From contig NZ_CAXBKN010000051.1 of assembly GCF_963976135.1 (NCBI RefSeq), positions 1 to 21,702 of the forward strand: a DNA stretch of 21,702 nt, given 5' to 3'. Within the stretch, counting starts at the first letter, position 1, and each line of letters opens with the position of its first letter. Source of the DNA: Maricaulis sp963976135. Lineage in GTDB: Bacteria > Pseudomonadota > Alphaproteobacteria > Caulobacterales > Maricaulaceae. Shown piece by piece: positions 8,036-15,186 of this stretch. Below the pieces are notes generated by a model. That model was given only the letters and a program-made list of their open reading frames with translations. It was not told the DNA's origin and searched no databases. A program made the translations under genes and the position numbers.

Positions 8036-8080
8036 GACCGGCGCTCCGGTCTGCGTTATAGCGGCGCGGTTTTTTCGCGC
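8036..8080 (+). terminator. Pair of GC-rich hairpins between the TraB/GumN gene and enoyl-CoA hydratase
   Basis: First stem GACCGG-CGCT-CCGGTC (8036-8051). Second stem GCGCG/CGCGC (8064-8068, 8076-8080) holds a GTTTTTT loop. Neither is followed directly by a T run outside the stem, so termination is uncertain. A GANTC site (8012-8016) lies just before them. Confidence 0.3.
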
Positions 8081-8112
8081 GGAGCTTCCGCGCCGGCATA
8101 CGGAGCGCCGAC

Positions 8113-8889
8113 ATGGCTTACAAGACGATTCAAGTGAAGACCGAAGGTCGCGTCGGGGTAATCACCTTTTCGCGCCCTGAGGCCCTCAACGCGCTGTGCG
8201 ACGAGTTGACCACGGAACTCGCAACAGTACTTGCCGCATTCGAGAAGGATGCCGGGATTGGCTGTGTTGTGCTGACCGGTTCGAAGAAAGCCTTCGCCGC
8301 GGGTGCCGACATCAAGGAATTGCAGGCTCGCGATTTCGTCGGCCTTTACATGCACGACCCCTTTGCCGAGACCTGGGAGGCGGTGGCCCGCTTCCGCAAG
8401 CCGATCATTGCTGCGGTCTCCGGGTATGCGCTCGGCGGTGGCTGTGAAATCGCCATGATGTGCGATTTCATCATCGCATCGCAGACTGCCAAATTCGGCC
8501 AGCCGGAAATCAATCTTGGTGTCATGCCGGGCTCTGGTGGAACGCAGCGCCTTCCCCGTGCCGTTGGCAAGGCAAAGGCGATGGATATGTGCCTGACCGG
8601 GCGCATGATGGATGCTGAAGAGGCCGAACGCTCTGGCCTGGTCTCGCGCGTCGTGCCCGCAGAAGACTTGCTGGACGTGGCCATGGAGGCCGCTGAGGCG
8701 ATTGCCGTCAAATCCCTGCCGGTTGCGATGATGACCAAGGAATCGGTCAATCGCGCCTTTGAAATCGGCCTGACGGAAGGCGTGCGTTTCGAACGCCGGG
8801 TCTTCCAGTCGCAGTTCGCGCTGGAAGATCAGAGCGAAGGCATGTCTGCCTTTGCCGAGAAGCGCGCTGCGCATTTCAAGCATCGTTAG
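8113..8889 (+). CDS. Enoyl-CoA hydratase (crotonase family)
   Basis: Crotonase that hydrates 2-trans-enoyl-CoA to 3-hydroxyacyl-CoA in fatty acid beta-oxidation. It has the standard length of 258 residues. Oxyanion-hole loops AAGADIKEL (62-70) and ALGGGCE (106-112) are intact. Both catalytic glutamates of true hydratases are present 20 residues apart: Glu112 in GGCEIAMM and Glu132 in GQPEINLGVMPGSGGTQRL. That favours hydratase over isomerase or dehalogenase relatives. The C-terminus ends FAEKRAAHFKHR, as in mitochondrial-type short-chain hydratases (ECHS1-like). ATG at 8113 has CGGAG 8 bases upstream. Its position directly before rpsT and dnaA matches what I recall of other Caulobacterales. 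Confidence 0.95.
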   Translation: MAYKTIQVKTEGRVGVITFSRPEALNALCDELTTELATVLAAFEKDAGIGCVVLTGSKKAFAAGADIKELQARDFVGLYMHDPFAETWEAVARFRKPIIAAVSGYALGGGCEIAMMCDFIIASQTAKFGQPEINLGVMPGSGGTQRLPRAVGKAKAMDMCLTGRMMDAEEAERSGLVSRVVPAEDLLDVAMEAAEAIAVKSLPVAMMTKESVNRAFEIGLTEGVRFERRVFQSQFALEDQSEGMSAFAEKRAAHFKHR

Positions 8890-8910
8890 TCAAACTGGCG
8901 GCAGGGGCAG

Positions 8911-8939
8911 TTGACGCCCCGGCTTCTAGGGCCTATACG
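8911..8939 (+). promoter_or_regulatory. Predicted sigma-70-type promoter of rpsT
   Basis: TTGACG (8911-8916), a 17-base spacer and TATACG (8934-8939) fit the housekeeping consensus well. The transcript would begin near 8946, about 50 bases before rpsT. The -35 overlaps an inverted repeat, GGGGC/GCCCC (8904-8908, 8916-8920), which could also be part of the upstream gene's 3' end. Confidence 0.55.
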
Positions 8940-8997
8940 CCGCCGCTCACGGATTTAATCGGGCTCTGGTCCCGGTCGCATGAAGAGGTTAGAACCC

Positions 8998-9264
8998 ATG
9001 GCCAATACAAGCTCGGCCAAGAAAATGGTCCGCAAGATTGCGCGCCGCACTGCCGTCAACAAGGCTCGTCGCTCCCGCGTTCGGACTTATGTGAAGAAGG
9101 TCGAACTTGCGATCGCCGCTGGCGATCAGGCTGTGGCGAAAGCCGCACTGGTGACCGCGGAGTCAGAAATGATGCGCGCTGTCAGCAAGGGCGTGTTCCA
9201 CAAGAACACCAGCTCACGCAAAGTCTCGCGCCTGTCGGCTCGCGTGAAGGCAATGGCTGCCTGA
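8998..9264 (+). CDS. rpsT: 30S ribosomal protein S20
   Basis: Small 16S-rRNA-binding protein of the 30S subunit, 88 residues and very rich in Lys/Arg. MANTSSAKKMVRKIARRTA is the classic S20 N-terminus, and the C-terminus runs VFHKNTSSRKVSRLSARV. The upstream in-frame ATG at 8980 is less likely, because GAGG at 8984-8987 is well placed for ATG 8998. It is followed by a strong intrinsic terminator at 9291, so it is transcriptionally separated from dnaA. rpsT immediately upstream of dnaA is common in alphaproteobacteria. Confidence 0.97.
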   Translation: MANTSSAKKMVRKIARRTAVNKARRSRVRTYVKKVELAIAAGDQAVAKAALVTAESEMMRAVSKGVFHKNTSSRKVSRLSARVKAMAA

Positions 9265-9290
9265 TTTCGCGCCAGGGCTGAATGAATTGA

Positions 9291-9325
9291 ATACGTCCGG
9301 AACTCGCGTTCCGGGCGTATTTTTC
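9291..9325 (+). terminator. Rho-independent terminator of rpsT
   Basis: A 13-bp stem (9291-9303 with 9308-9320, one G-T pair) closes a TCGC loop and runs straight into TTTTT and C. It is the clearest terminator in the window and isolates rpsT from dnaA. Confidence 0.9.
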
Positions 9326-9360
9326 TGTCCGTTCGCCAAGCCACCTCTTGCGCCGGGCTG

Positions 9361-9390
9361 CTGACCCAAAAAGCGCCGTGGTCATATAAT
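9361..9390 (+). promoter_or_regulatory. Candidate distal dnaA promoter
   Basis: CTGACC (9361-9366), an 18-base spacer and a perfect TATAAT (9385-9390). It would give a leader of about 340 bases before dnaA. The TATAATATT core is nearly palindromic, so a minus-strand promoter is equally possible. Confidence 0.35.
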
Positions 9391-9453
9391 ATTCCTGATA
9401 CGGAGCTGTTTTTGCTGCGCCTTTCATGCCAGGCGACCCCCTGTTCCATAAGA

Positions 9454-9573
9454 GAATCTTGTGGTGGATTCGAACCATTCGCCGCAGAAAAAAAATAACA
9501 CATTTGCCAAGCTTCGGCCCGGTCACAGATTTCCCGTGTCAAGCGAAGAATCTCGAAATGCGGGCGTTGAATC
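9454..9573. promoter_or_regulatory. Cluster of four GANTC (CcrM-type) methylation sites upstream of dnaA
   Basis: Sites at 9454-9458 (GAATC), 9467-9471 (GATTC), 9548-9552 (GAATC) and 9569-9573 (GAATC). Random sequence would give about one per 256 bases. In Caulobacter, CcrM methylates GANTC and the methylation state of the dnaA promoter region affects its transcription with replication-fork passage. The same logic here is inference. Confidence 0.65.
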
Positions 9574-9576
9574 ATG

Positions 9577-9604
9577 TTGACCGACTTTCGGGAAGCGGTA
9601 ACCT
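9577..9604 (+). promoter_or_regulatory. Candidate proximal dnaA promoter next to a GANTC site
   Basis: TTGACC (9577-9582) is a good -35. TAACCT (9599-9604) after 16 bases is a poor -10. The -35 lies 3 bases after the last GANTC site, a geometry that would suit methylation-sensitive control. The leader would be about 130 bases. Confidence 0.3.
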
Positions 9605-9738
9605 TTGACGCTCTGAGGGCGATCATTCCGATGCGGAAAAATTCCGGCTTCAACGCGGCAGGGCGGCGCGTTGAGAAAGCGTGAATGTGCCATAATAACA
9701 AACACCTAGCTCTCACCTCGACGTGGAGCAACTGACAA

Positions 9739-11178
9739 GTGTGGCGGACGATGGCATATAAAAAATTGGCAGTTTCCGAGACGAGGACAGCGGCATTCGA
9801 GGCGCATGGGGCGACCGAAATTGCGGCGGTCTGGCGTGCGGTCCGGGCTCGTCTTCGGACCGAGCTGGGCGATGCGCTCTACTCCCAGGAAATTGCCCGT
9901 TTGCGTGTGCGTTTGTCCGATGCCGGTGCGATCATCGTCCTGGCTCCAAGTACCTTCAATCGCGACTGGATTGAGGATCATGTCGGAGCGCGGATTCGCG
10001 CGATTTGGACCGAACTCGATTCCATGCGCCGCGACCTGCTTGTCCTCGCCGAGGGTCAGGCCGAGCCACAATCAGACGTGGTGCGCGATCGGCCGCAGCC
10101 TGCAGCACCCGCCGGAACCGCTATCGTGCCCGGCGCGCGCCAGGCTGATGCGATCGAGCCACGTTTCAGTTTCGACTCCTTCCGCGTCGGGCCCGCCAAT
10201 GAAGTCGCGGCTGCCGCGGCACGCAGTATTGTTTCGGCGGCCCGTCCGCCCTTCAATCCGGTTTTCTTCTATGGCGATTACGGTGTCGGCAAGACGCATC
10301 TCATGCATGCAGTCGCCAGCGCCGTCACCCAGTCACCAAGCCCGCGCAAGGCGCTCTACCTCACGGCCGAGGAATTCCTGTCCGGCTTCGTGACGGCGAT
10401 GCGCGCGCGCGACACCATAACCTTCAAGGAGACGGTCCGCGGGGTCGATTTCCTGCTGATCGATGATGTCCATTTCATTGCCGGCAAGCCGAAGACCGAG
10501 GATGAATTCCTCAATACGATCGCGGCGCTGATCGCCGAGAACAAACAGGTCGTGCTGGCATCGCATCGTCCGCCTGCCGAGCTGGCTATTGCTGATGACC
10601 GTCTGCGCTCCTTGCTGACAGGCGGCCTGGCCTGCCCGTTGAGCAAGCCGGACCTGGATTTGCGGCGCCAGATTCTCGACTGCAAGATCGCCCAGGCGAA
10701 ATGCCATTACCCTGTGTTGAACGTATCCGAGCCGGTGCGCGATTTCCTCGCGGCCCGCATCACGACCGGTCCGCGTGAACTGGAAGGCGTGCTCAATAAT
10801 GTCATCTGCCGCACAGCCCTGCTGGGCCTGCCGGTGACGATGGAGGCGGTGTCTACGGCCCTGCGCGATTTGTCTCTGAGCGCCGAGAAGCGCCTGACGG
10901 TTGATGAGATCCAGAAGGCCGTCGCGACCCATTTCGGTGTCACCACGACAGATATCTGCTCCAAACGCCGCACCCAGAGCGTGGTGCGTCCGCGCCATGT
11001 GGCGATGTATCTCGCCAAGGTGCTCACCACGCGCTCCCTGCCGGATATCGGGCGCCGTTTCGGCGGCCGGGATCATTCGACTGTGATTCACGCGGTCAAC
11101 AAGATCATCGCGATGATCGAGTCCGGGGATCCGATCGGTCAGGACATTGACGCCCTGACCCGTGAGTTGCGGGACTGA
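9739..11178 (+). CDS. dnaA: Chromosomal replication initiator DnaA
   Basis: AAA+ initiator that binds DnaA boxes and opens the origin; 479 residues with the normal four-domain order. Domain I covers roughly 20-95 (AVWRAVRARLRTELGD, then FNRDWIEDHV), followed by a linker. The AAA+ core has Walker A GDYGVGKTHLMHA and Walker B LLIDDVHFIAGK; sensor II lies in GPRELEGVLN. The C-terminal helix-turn-helix has SKRRTQSVVRPRHVAM and the signature GGRDHSTVIHAV. GTG at 9739 is chosen because GGAG (9725-9728) is 10 bases away; ATG at 9751 would be 22 away. Two usual ATP-site residues are changed: the sensor I Asp (E. coli 269) is His276, and the arginine finger (E. coli Arg285) is Leu292. The flanking sequence aligns without gaps, so the changes are real in this read. 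Confidence 0.97.
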   Translation: MWRTMAYKKLAVSETRTAAFEAHGATEIAAVWRAVRARLRTELGDALYSQEIARLRVRLSDAGAIIVLAPSTFNRDWIEDHVGARIRAIWTELDSMRRDLLVLAEGQAEPQSDVVRDRPQPAAPAGTAIVPGARQADAIEPRFSFDSFRVGPANEVAAAAARSIVSAARPPFNPVFFYGDYGVGKTHLMHAVASAVTQSPSPRKALYLTAEEFLSGFVTAMRARDTITFKETVRGVDFLLIDDVHFIAGKPKTEDEFLNTIAALIAENKQVVLASHRPPAELAIADDRLRSLLTGGLACPLSKPDLDLRRQILDCKIAQAKCHYPVLNVSEPVRDFLAARITTGPRELEGVLNNVICRTALLGLPVTMEAVSTALRDLSLSAEKRLTVDEIQKAVATHFGVTTTDICSKRRTQSVVRPRHVAMYLAKVLTTRSLPDIGRRFGGRDHSTVIHAVNKIIAMIESGDPIGQDIDALTRELRD

Positions 11179-11290
11179 TTTCCGCTGGAAAAAGCGTCCG
11201 CGGCTGGATAATTGTCTTGCGGTTGCGGTTTTTCATGTATCCTCTTTTACCCACCCTTTCCGGTGTCGGCTGATTTGCCAGCACGCCACC

Positions 11291-11295
11291 GACTC
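11291..11295. promoter_or_regulatory. Single GANTC site upstream of dnaN
   Basis: GACTC lies 28 bases before the dnaN ATG in the 145-bp dnaA-dnaN gap. I see no good -35/-10 pair in that gap, so dnaN may be read from dnaA or from an unrecognised promoter. One site alone is weak evidence for methylation control. Confidence 0.35.
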
Positions 11296-11323
11296 ACGAA
11301 GACGTCAAAGCGGAACGCGAGAT

Positions 11324-12442
11324 ATGAAGCTGACGATCGAGCGTGCTACGCTCCTCAAGGCCCTTGGCCATGTTCAGGCCGTGGTTGAGAAGCGCAACAC
11401 GATCCCCATCCTCTCAAATGTGCTGATTTCGGCGGGGCCCAATGGCGCGAGTTTCGCAGCCACTGACCTGGACATCGAGATACTCGAGACCACCGAGGCG
11501 CGTTGTGATGGCGAAGGCATGGTCACGGCGCCCGCTCACACCCTTTACGACATCACCCGCAAATTGCCGGATGGCGCTGACGTGACGCTGGAAATGACCG
11601 GCGAGGACCCTCGTCTGGTGCTCAAGGCAGGCCGCTCGAACTTCTCGCTGCCCTCCCTGCCGCCGGGGGATTTCCCGGTCATGCCGACCGAGGATCTCGA
11701 ACATAGTTTCGCCTTGCCCGCGGCGGCGCTTGCGCGGTTGATCGACAAGACCCGTTTCGCGATCTCGACCGAAGAAACGCGCTATTATCTCAATGGCATC
11801 CATTTCCACGCCTCCGATCAGGATGGCCGCAAGACCTTGCGTGCCGTGGCGACTGACGGGGTCCGGCTAGCGCTGGCGGAGGTCGACCTCCCCGATGGCG
11901 CGGCCGGAATGCCGGGCGTGATCGTGCCGCGCAAGACCGTGCAGGAAATTCGCCGTTTGCTGGAAGACGCCAGCGAGGATGTCGAAATATCGGTCTCGGA
12001 AGGCAAGATCCGCTTCCGTCTCGGCCGGGCTGTGCTGACCTCGAAACTCATCGACGGGGCCTTCCCGGATTATGAGCGCGTCATTCCGCGCGGCAATACA
12101 CGCATGATGTCGGTCGAGAACAAGCGCTTCGCTGAAGCGGTTGATCGCGTGGCGACGATCTCGATGGAAAAGTCGCGTTCGGTAAAGCTCTCCCTCGGTG
12201 CGGACACGCTGGTTCTGGCGGTCAATAATCCGGAGAGCGGGCAGGCCGAGGAAGAGCTGGCCGTCTCCTATAGCGATGAAGGTTTTGCGATCGGTTTCAA
12301 CGCGCGCTACATGCTCGATGTTGCCTCGCAGATCGAGGGCGACCAGGCGCAATTCCATTTTGCTGATGCTGCATCTCCGGCGCTCGTCACCGATAGCGGC
12401 GACCCGGATGCGCTTTACGTGTTGATGCCGCTGCGGGTGTGA
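11324..12442 (+). CDS. dnaN: DNA polymerase III sliding clamp (beta subunit)
   Basis: Ring-shaped homodimeric clamp that tethers Pol III and other enzymes to DNA. It has 372 residues, the standard size for three clamp domains. It starts MKLTIERATLLKALGHVQAV, typical of alphaproteobacterial clamps, with RNTIPILSNVLI following and YVLMPLRV at the C-terminus, the usual end that forms the peptide-binding groove. ATG at 11324 is chosen over an open-frame extension back into the dnaA end. The ribosome binding site is weak. Its last four bases overlap the recF start (GTGA), implying coupled translation with recF. Confidence 0.97.
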   Translation: MKLTIERATLLKALGHVQAVVEKRNTIPILSNVLISAGPNGASFAATDLDIEILETTEARCDGEGMVTAPAHTLYDITRKLPDGADVTLEMTGEDPRLVLKAGRSNFSLPSLPPGDFPVMPTEDLEHSFALPAAALARLIDKTRFAISTEETRYYLNGIHFHASDQDGRKTLRAVATDGVRLALAEVDLPDGAAGMPGVIVPRKTVQEIRRLLEDASEDVEISVSEGKIRFRLGRAVLTSKLIDGAFPDYERVIPRGNTRMMSVENKRFAEAVDRVATISMEKSRSVKLSLGADTLVLAVNNPESGQAEEELAVSYSDEGFAIGFNARYMLDVASQIEGDQAQFHFADAASPALVTDSGDPDALYVLMPLRV

Positions 12443-13650
12443 GCAAGCCTGCCGATACAAACGACATGACTTCACCGCCGCCGGTCGTCCCGGCGGCGGT
12501 TCGTCGTTTGCGGCTGACCGATTTTCGCTGTTATCAGACCCTCGACCTCGAGGTCGATGCCCGCCCCGTCGCGCTGTTTGGCGAGAACGGGTCCGGCAAG
12601 ACCAATTTGCTGGAGGCCCTTTCCTTTCTGGCGCCAGGGCGGGGTCTGCGCTCGGCCGGCGCTGACGGGGTTGCGCGCAAGCAAGACGGCGTTGCGGCGC
12701 CGGCCTGGGCCGTGTTCGCTGAAGTCGAGACCTATGATGGTCGGTTCAAGCTCGGTGTTGGTGCGCGCGCCGGTGGCCGGCGTGAAACCCGGATTGATGG
12801 CGATCCGGTGCAGCAGGTCGAGCTCTCGCGCCTGGTCCCGATGATCTGGCTGACCCCGGCCCAGGACCGGCTATTTGCCGGGCCTCGGGCCGACCGGCTG
12901 AAATTCTTTGACCGTCTGGTTTATGCCGCCGACCCGGCGCATGCCGAGGCGGCGACGGCCTATGAAAAGACCCGGGTCCGGCGCCAGCGCCTGCTTGATG
13001 ATGGCCGTACCGACCCGGTCTGGATCGACGCGCTCGAGACGGAGATGGCCGGACATGGCGTTGCCGTCGCCGCGGCGCGGCTCGAGGCGTTGATCCGCTT
13101 GCAGGCCGAAATCGACGCCCGGCCCGAAGGCGCCTTCCCGCAGGCTGATCTCGCGCTTGATGGTGCGGTCGAGGCCGATCTGGCTTCGGGCATCTCAGCG
13201 CCCGAAGCGGAGGACCGGTTCGCGCGTGCCCTGCGAGACGGGCGCGGCCGCGACGGGGCCGTTGGACGGACGCTGACCCGCGGCCCTCATCGCACCGAGC
13301 TGGTGACCCGGCATCGCGACAAGGACCAGCCCGCCGGCGATTGCTCGACCGGGGAGCAAAAAGCCCTCATCCTCACCCTGGCCCTGGCCCAGGCCCGCGT
13401 GCTTTCCGGCCGCAATTCGATCGCGCCGCTTCTGTTATTTGATGAGGCCTGTGCCCATCTCGATGCGGCCCGTCGGGAGGGTCTGGCCCGGGAGATCCTC
13501 GCAACGGGCTCCCAGGCCTGGCTGACGGGCGTGGAGCGGGTCTTGTTCGAGCCGTTTGGCAATCAGGCGCAATTCCTGCGGGTGCGCGATGCGGGCTTGT
13601 TGGCGGATGGTGAAGACGGATGCCGTGCCGGCAGTCCTGAAACACCCTGA
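12439..13650 (+). CDS. recF: DNA replication and repair protein RecF
   Basis: SMC-like ATPase that works with RecO/RecR to load RecA at gaps. It has 403 residues, slightly long owing to about 20 extra Pro/Ala-rich residues at the N-terminus. Motifs: Walker A GENGSGKTN (48-56), signature STGEQKALIL (303-312) and Walker B LLLFDEACAHLD (331-342). The GTG at 12439 overlaps the dnaN stop by 4 bases and is the likely start; ATG at 12466 would drop nine residues with no better ribosome binding site. It ends 33 bp before the convergent CPBP gene. Confidence 0.95.
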   Translation: MSKPADTNDMTSPPPVVPAAVRRLRLTDFRCYQTLDLEVDARPVALFGENGSGKTNLLEALSFLAPGRGLRSAGADGVARKQDGVAAPAWAVFAEVETYDGRFKLGVGARAGGRRETRIDGDPVQQVELSRLVPMIWLTPAQDRLFAGPRADRLKFFDRLVYAADPAHAEAATAYEKTRVRRQRLLDDGRTDPVWIDALETEMAGHGVAVAAARLEALIRLQAEIDARPEGAFPQADLALDGAVEADLASGISAPEAEDRFARALRDGRGRDGAVGRTLTRGPHRTELVTRHRDKDQPAGDCSTGEQKALILTLALAQARVLSGRNSIAPLLLFDEACAHLDAARREGLAREILATGSQAWLTGVERVLFEPFGNQAQFLRVRDAGLLADGEDGCRAGSPETP

Positions 13651-13660
13651 CAGACCCGCA

Positions 13661-13676
13661 ACCGGCCACAGCCGGT
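13661..13676. terminator. Short hairpin between convergent recF and CPBP genes
   Basis: ACCGGC-CACA-GCCGGT is a perfect 6-bp GC-rich stem with a 4-base loop, placed midway in the 33-bp convergent gap. Without a T run on either side it would be at best a weak bidirectional terminator. Confidence 0.35.
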
Positions 13677-13683
13677 GAGAGCG

Positions 13684-14424
13684 TCAGGCTGCTGCCGCAT
13701 CGGCCTCGGCGTACTGGTCGCTGACCCGGAACAGGACGCCCGCTGCGACATCGGCCAGGATGTGCAGCACAATCACCGGCCAGAGCGAATCGCCGACCAG
13801 GAAGATCAGGGTCAGGCCGATGGTGATCGGCACCGTATTCAACATACCGCGCAGACCCTGATAGGCATGGCCCAGAACGAAGAGGCCTGCCGCAATCACT
13901 GCGGCCAGCCAAAGCGGAAATGCCAGGGCAAGGGCGCCGATCAGGAAGCCGCGAAACAGGATTTCCTCGGTGATACCGGCGGTGATCGCCAGCAGGAAGA
14001 AGCGGTCCTGTTCGCGAGCCGTCTCCGGGTGGATCAACCCGAAATCGCCGGATTGTCCCAACTGCTCGCGTAACTGCACGCGTGCTTTTCTGGAGAAGCG
14101 GACCTGGAGCAGGGACGCCATCATGTAGCAGGCGGCGAGACCGACAATTGACCAGCTCAGCAGCGAACGCCAGCCCTGTCCGGCCCTCAGCCCCAGTTCG
14201 GCCAGGGTCAGGCCCGAGGTGACCCAGAGCGCCGTGCAGGCCATGGCGAGCAGCCAAAGCGTCGCGATGGTGCTGTTGTAGAGCTGCAGCCTTGCATCGG
14301 GTCGTGAAGAATCGAGAATGGCGGCCTTGTTGGCGTTCTCACGCAGGGCGTTCCAGGCCAGCAGCGCCAGGATCAGGCCGATTCCGATCGCGAGTTCGAG
14401 GGGTAGATTTGAAATATGCATCAT
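13684..14424 (-). CDS. CPBP-family intramembrane metalloprotease
   Basis: Integral membrane protein of the CPBP (Rce1/Abi) family: predicted intramembrane glutamate protease, substrate unknown. It has 246 residues with several hydrophobic helices. Family motifs in order: ITEEILFRGFLIG (EExxxR, motif 1), FVLGHAYQG (FxxxH, motif 2) and HILADV (motif 3). ATG at 14424 (or the adjacent ATG at 14421) follows AGGAG by about 8 bases. It is divergent from tetR with a 105-bp gap that holds the 18-bp palindrome, so the regulator may control it too. It faces recF tail to tail. It is unlikely to take part in replication and looks like a passenger gene between recF and gyrB. Confidence 0.88.
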   Translation of the reverse strand: MMHISNLPLELAIGIGLILALLAWNALRENANKAAILDSSRPDARLQLYNSTIATLWLLAMACTALWVTSGLTLAELGLRAGQGWRSLLSWSIVGLAACYMMASLLQVRFSRKARVQLREQLGQSGDFGLIHPETAREQDRFFLLAITAGITEEILFRGFLIGALALAFPLWLAAVIAAGLFVLGHAYQGLRGMLNTVPITIGLTLIFLVGDSLWPVIVLHILADVAAGVLFRVSDQYAEADAAAA

Positions 14425-14491
14425 GGCCGGTCTCCTTCAATTGCCGGCTTGACCCGGCGGCCTCTGCCGTGTTCGCTATAAACTCAAAACG

Positions 14492-14509
14492 GAATGCGAA
14501 TTCACATTC
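14492..14509. promoter_or_regulatory. 18-bp palindrome, likely TetR-family operator
   Basis: GAATGCGAATTCACATTC is symmetric except for one base pair (C and A at positions 6 and 13) and is centred on GAATTC. It lies 20 bases before the tetR ATG and just after TATAAA (14477-14482), a possible -10, so a bound repressor would block transcription. Size and position fit autoregulation by the adjacent TetR protein. Binding is inferred, not shown. Confidence 0.55.
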
Positions 14510-14529
14510 ACATAAATGAGGATTGGTGG

Positions 14530-15186
14530 ATGAGTCAAGGTGTACGGCCGGCCCAGCAGTCGCGCTCACGTCAGACCCGGGCGAAACTGGTTGCCGCGCT
14601 TGAAGAATTGCTGCGGCAACGCAGCTTTGAAGATATTTCGATCGCCGATCTCGCCGCCGAGGCCGGTCTCTCGGTAGGGACGGTCTATCGCCGCTTCGAC
14701 AACAGGGATGCGCTGATCCCGGTCATCTTCGAGCTCTATGCCGAACGGGTGGCCCACTATGCCGCGGCGCCCTCGGCCCGATTGACGCTGGAAGAGGGCG
14801 CAGGATTGCGTACGGCCTTGCGGCAGATGGTGTCCCTGGCCTGGAGGTTTCTCACTGCAGAGGCGCATCTGGTTCGCGCCGCCCATCTCTATGCCCGGCT
14901 GCGGCCGGACCTGGTCGGCGAGGAGTGGGAGGCGTTTCTCGAAGCGTCGGTGGCGCAGTCCGAGGCGTTGATCGAGCACTTCAGCGCCGAGGTCAGTGTC
15001 CCCAACCGGCGCCATGCGGCCGAAATCCTGACCTATCTGTTCAACACCTCGCTGATCGAGCGGGCGCTCTACCCGCAGGACGGGCCGGCTTTCGCCCTGA
15101 CGATGTCGGACGCGGTTTTTACCGCGGCGATGGCGGATGCAATTTATGGCTATCTGACCGCTCCCGATGTCCCGGTGCGCCCATGA
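14530..15186 (+). CDS. TetR/AcrR-family transcriptional regulator
   Basis: DNA-binding regulator of 218 residues. The N-terminal helix-turn-helix spans about 15-62 and has the family pattern: FEDISIADLAAEAGLSVGTV followed by YRRFDNRDAL. The rest is a helical ligand-binding domain with no specific subfamily that I can name. ATG at 14530 is set by GAGG (14518-14521) 8 bases upstream; earlier in-frame starts lack this and would run through the palindrome. Its stop overlaps the next gene's start (ATGA, 15183-15186), so the regulator and the exporter form one unit. The palindrome in front suggests autorepression, with the exporter induced by a ligand. Confidence 0.93.
   Translation: MSQGVRPAQQSRSRQTRAKLVAALEELLRQRSFEDISIADLAAEAGLSVGTVYRRFDNRDALIPVIFELYAERVAHYAAAPSARLTLEEGAGLRTALRQMVSLAWRFLTAEAHLVRAAHLYARLRPDLVGEEWEAFLEASVAQSEALIEHFSAEVSVPNRRHAAEILTYLFNTSLIERALYPQDGPAFALTMSDAVFTAAMADAIYGYLTAPDVPVRP

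Larger units (their letters stand above)
9326..9738. other. rpsT-dnaA non-coding control region
   Basis: This is the only long stretch without a convincing gene. It contains an AT-rich patch with a run of eight A (about 9487-9500), a perfect TATAAT at 9385-9390, four GANTC sites in 120 bp, and candidate dnaA promoters. The small open frames across it lack ribosome binding sites and family features. I searched by eye for TTATCCACA-type DnaA boxes and TTAA-N7-TTAA CtrA sites and saw none convincing. It may be dnaA control DNA alone; a role as replication origin is possible but not supported. Confidence 0.6.

Noticed and set aside
9466..9476. tRNA T-arm-like sequence (GGTTCGAATCC on the minus strand), a possible tRNA or att remnant
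   Set aside because: Only the loop and two to three stem pairs fit. No acceptor stem, anticodon arm or CCA end is found nearby; the match may come from the overlapping GANTC site.
9426..9608. 60-residue open frame in the rpsT-dnaA gap as a leader peptide gene
   Set aside because: No ribosome binding site and no recognisable features; it runs through the GANTC cluster, which is better explained as control DNA.
9126..9731. 201-residue minus-strand frame through rpsT and the dnaA upstream region
   Set aside because: It overlaps rpsT and its terminator, has no ribosome binding site, and its composition is not protein-like.
14449..14482. TTGACC with TATAAA as a tetR promoter pair
   Set aside because: The spacer is 22 bases, too long for a standard sigma-70 promoter. 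TATAAA alone is kept only as a possible -10.
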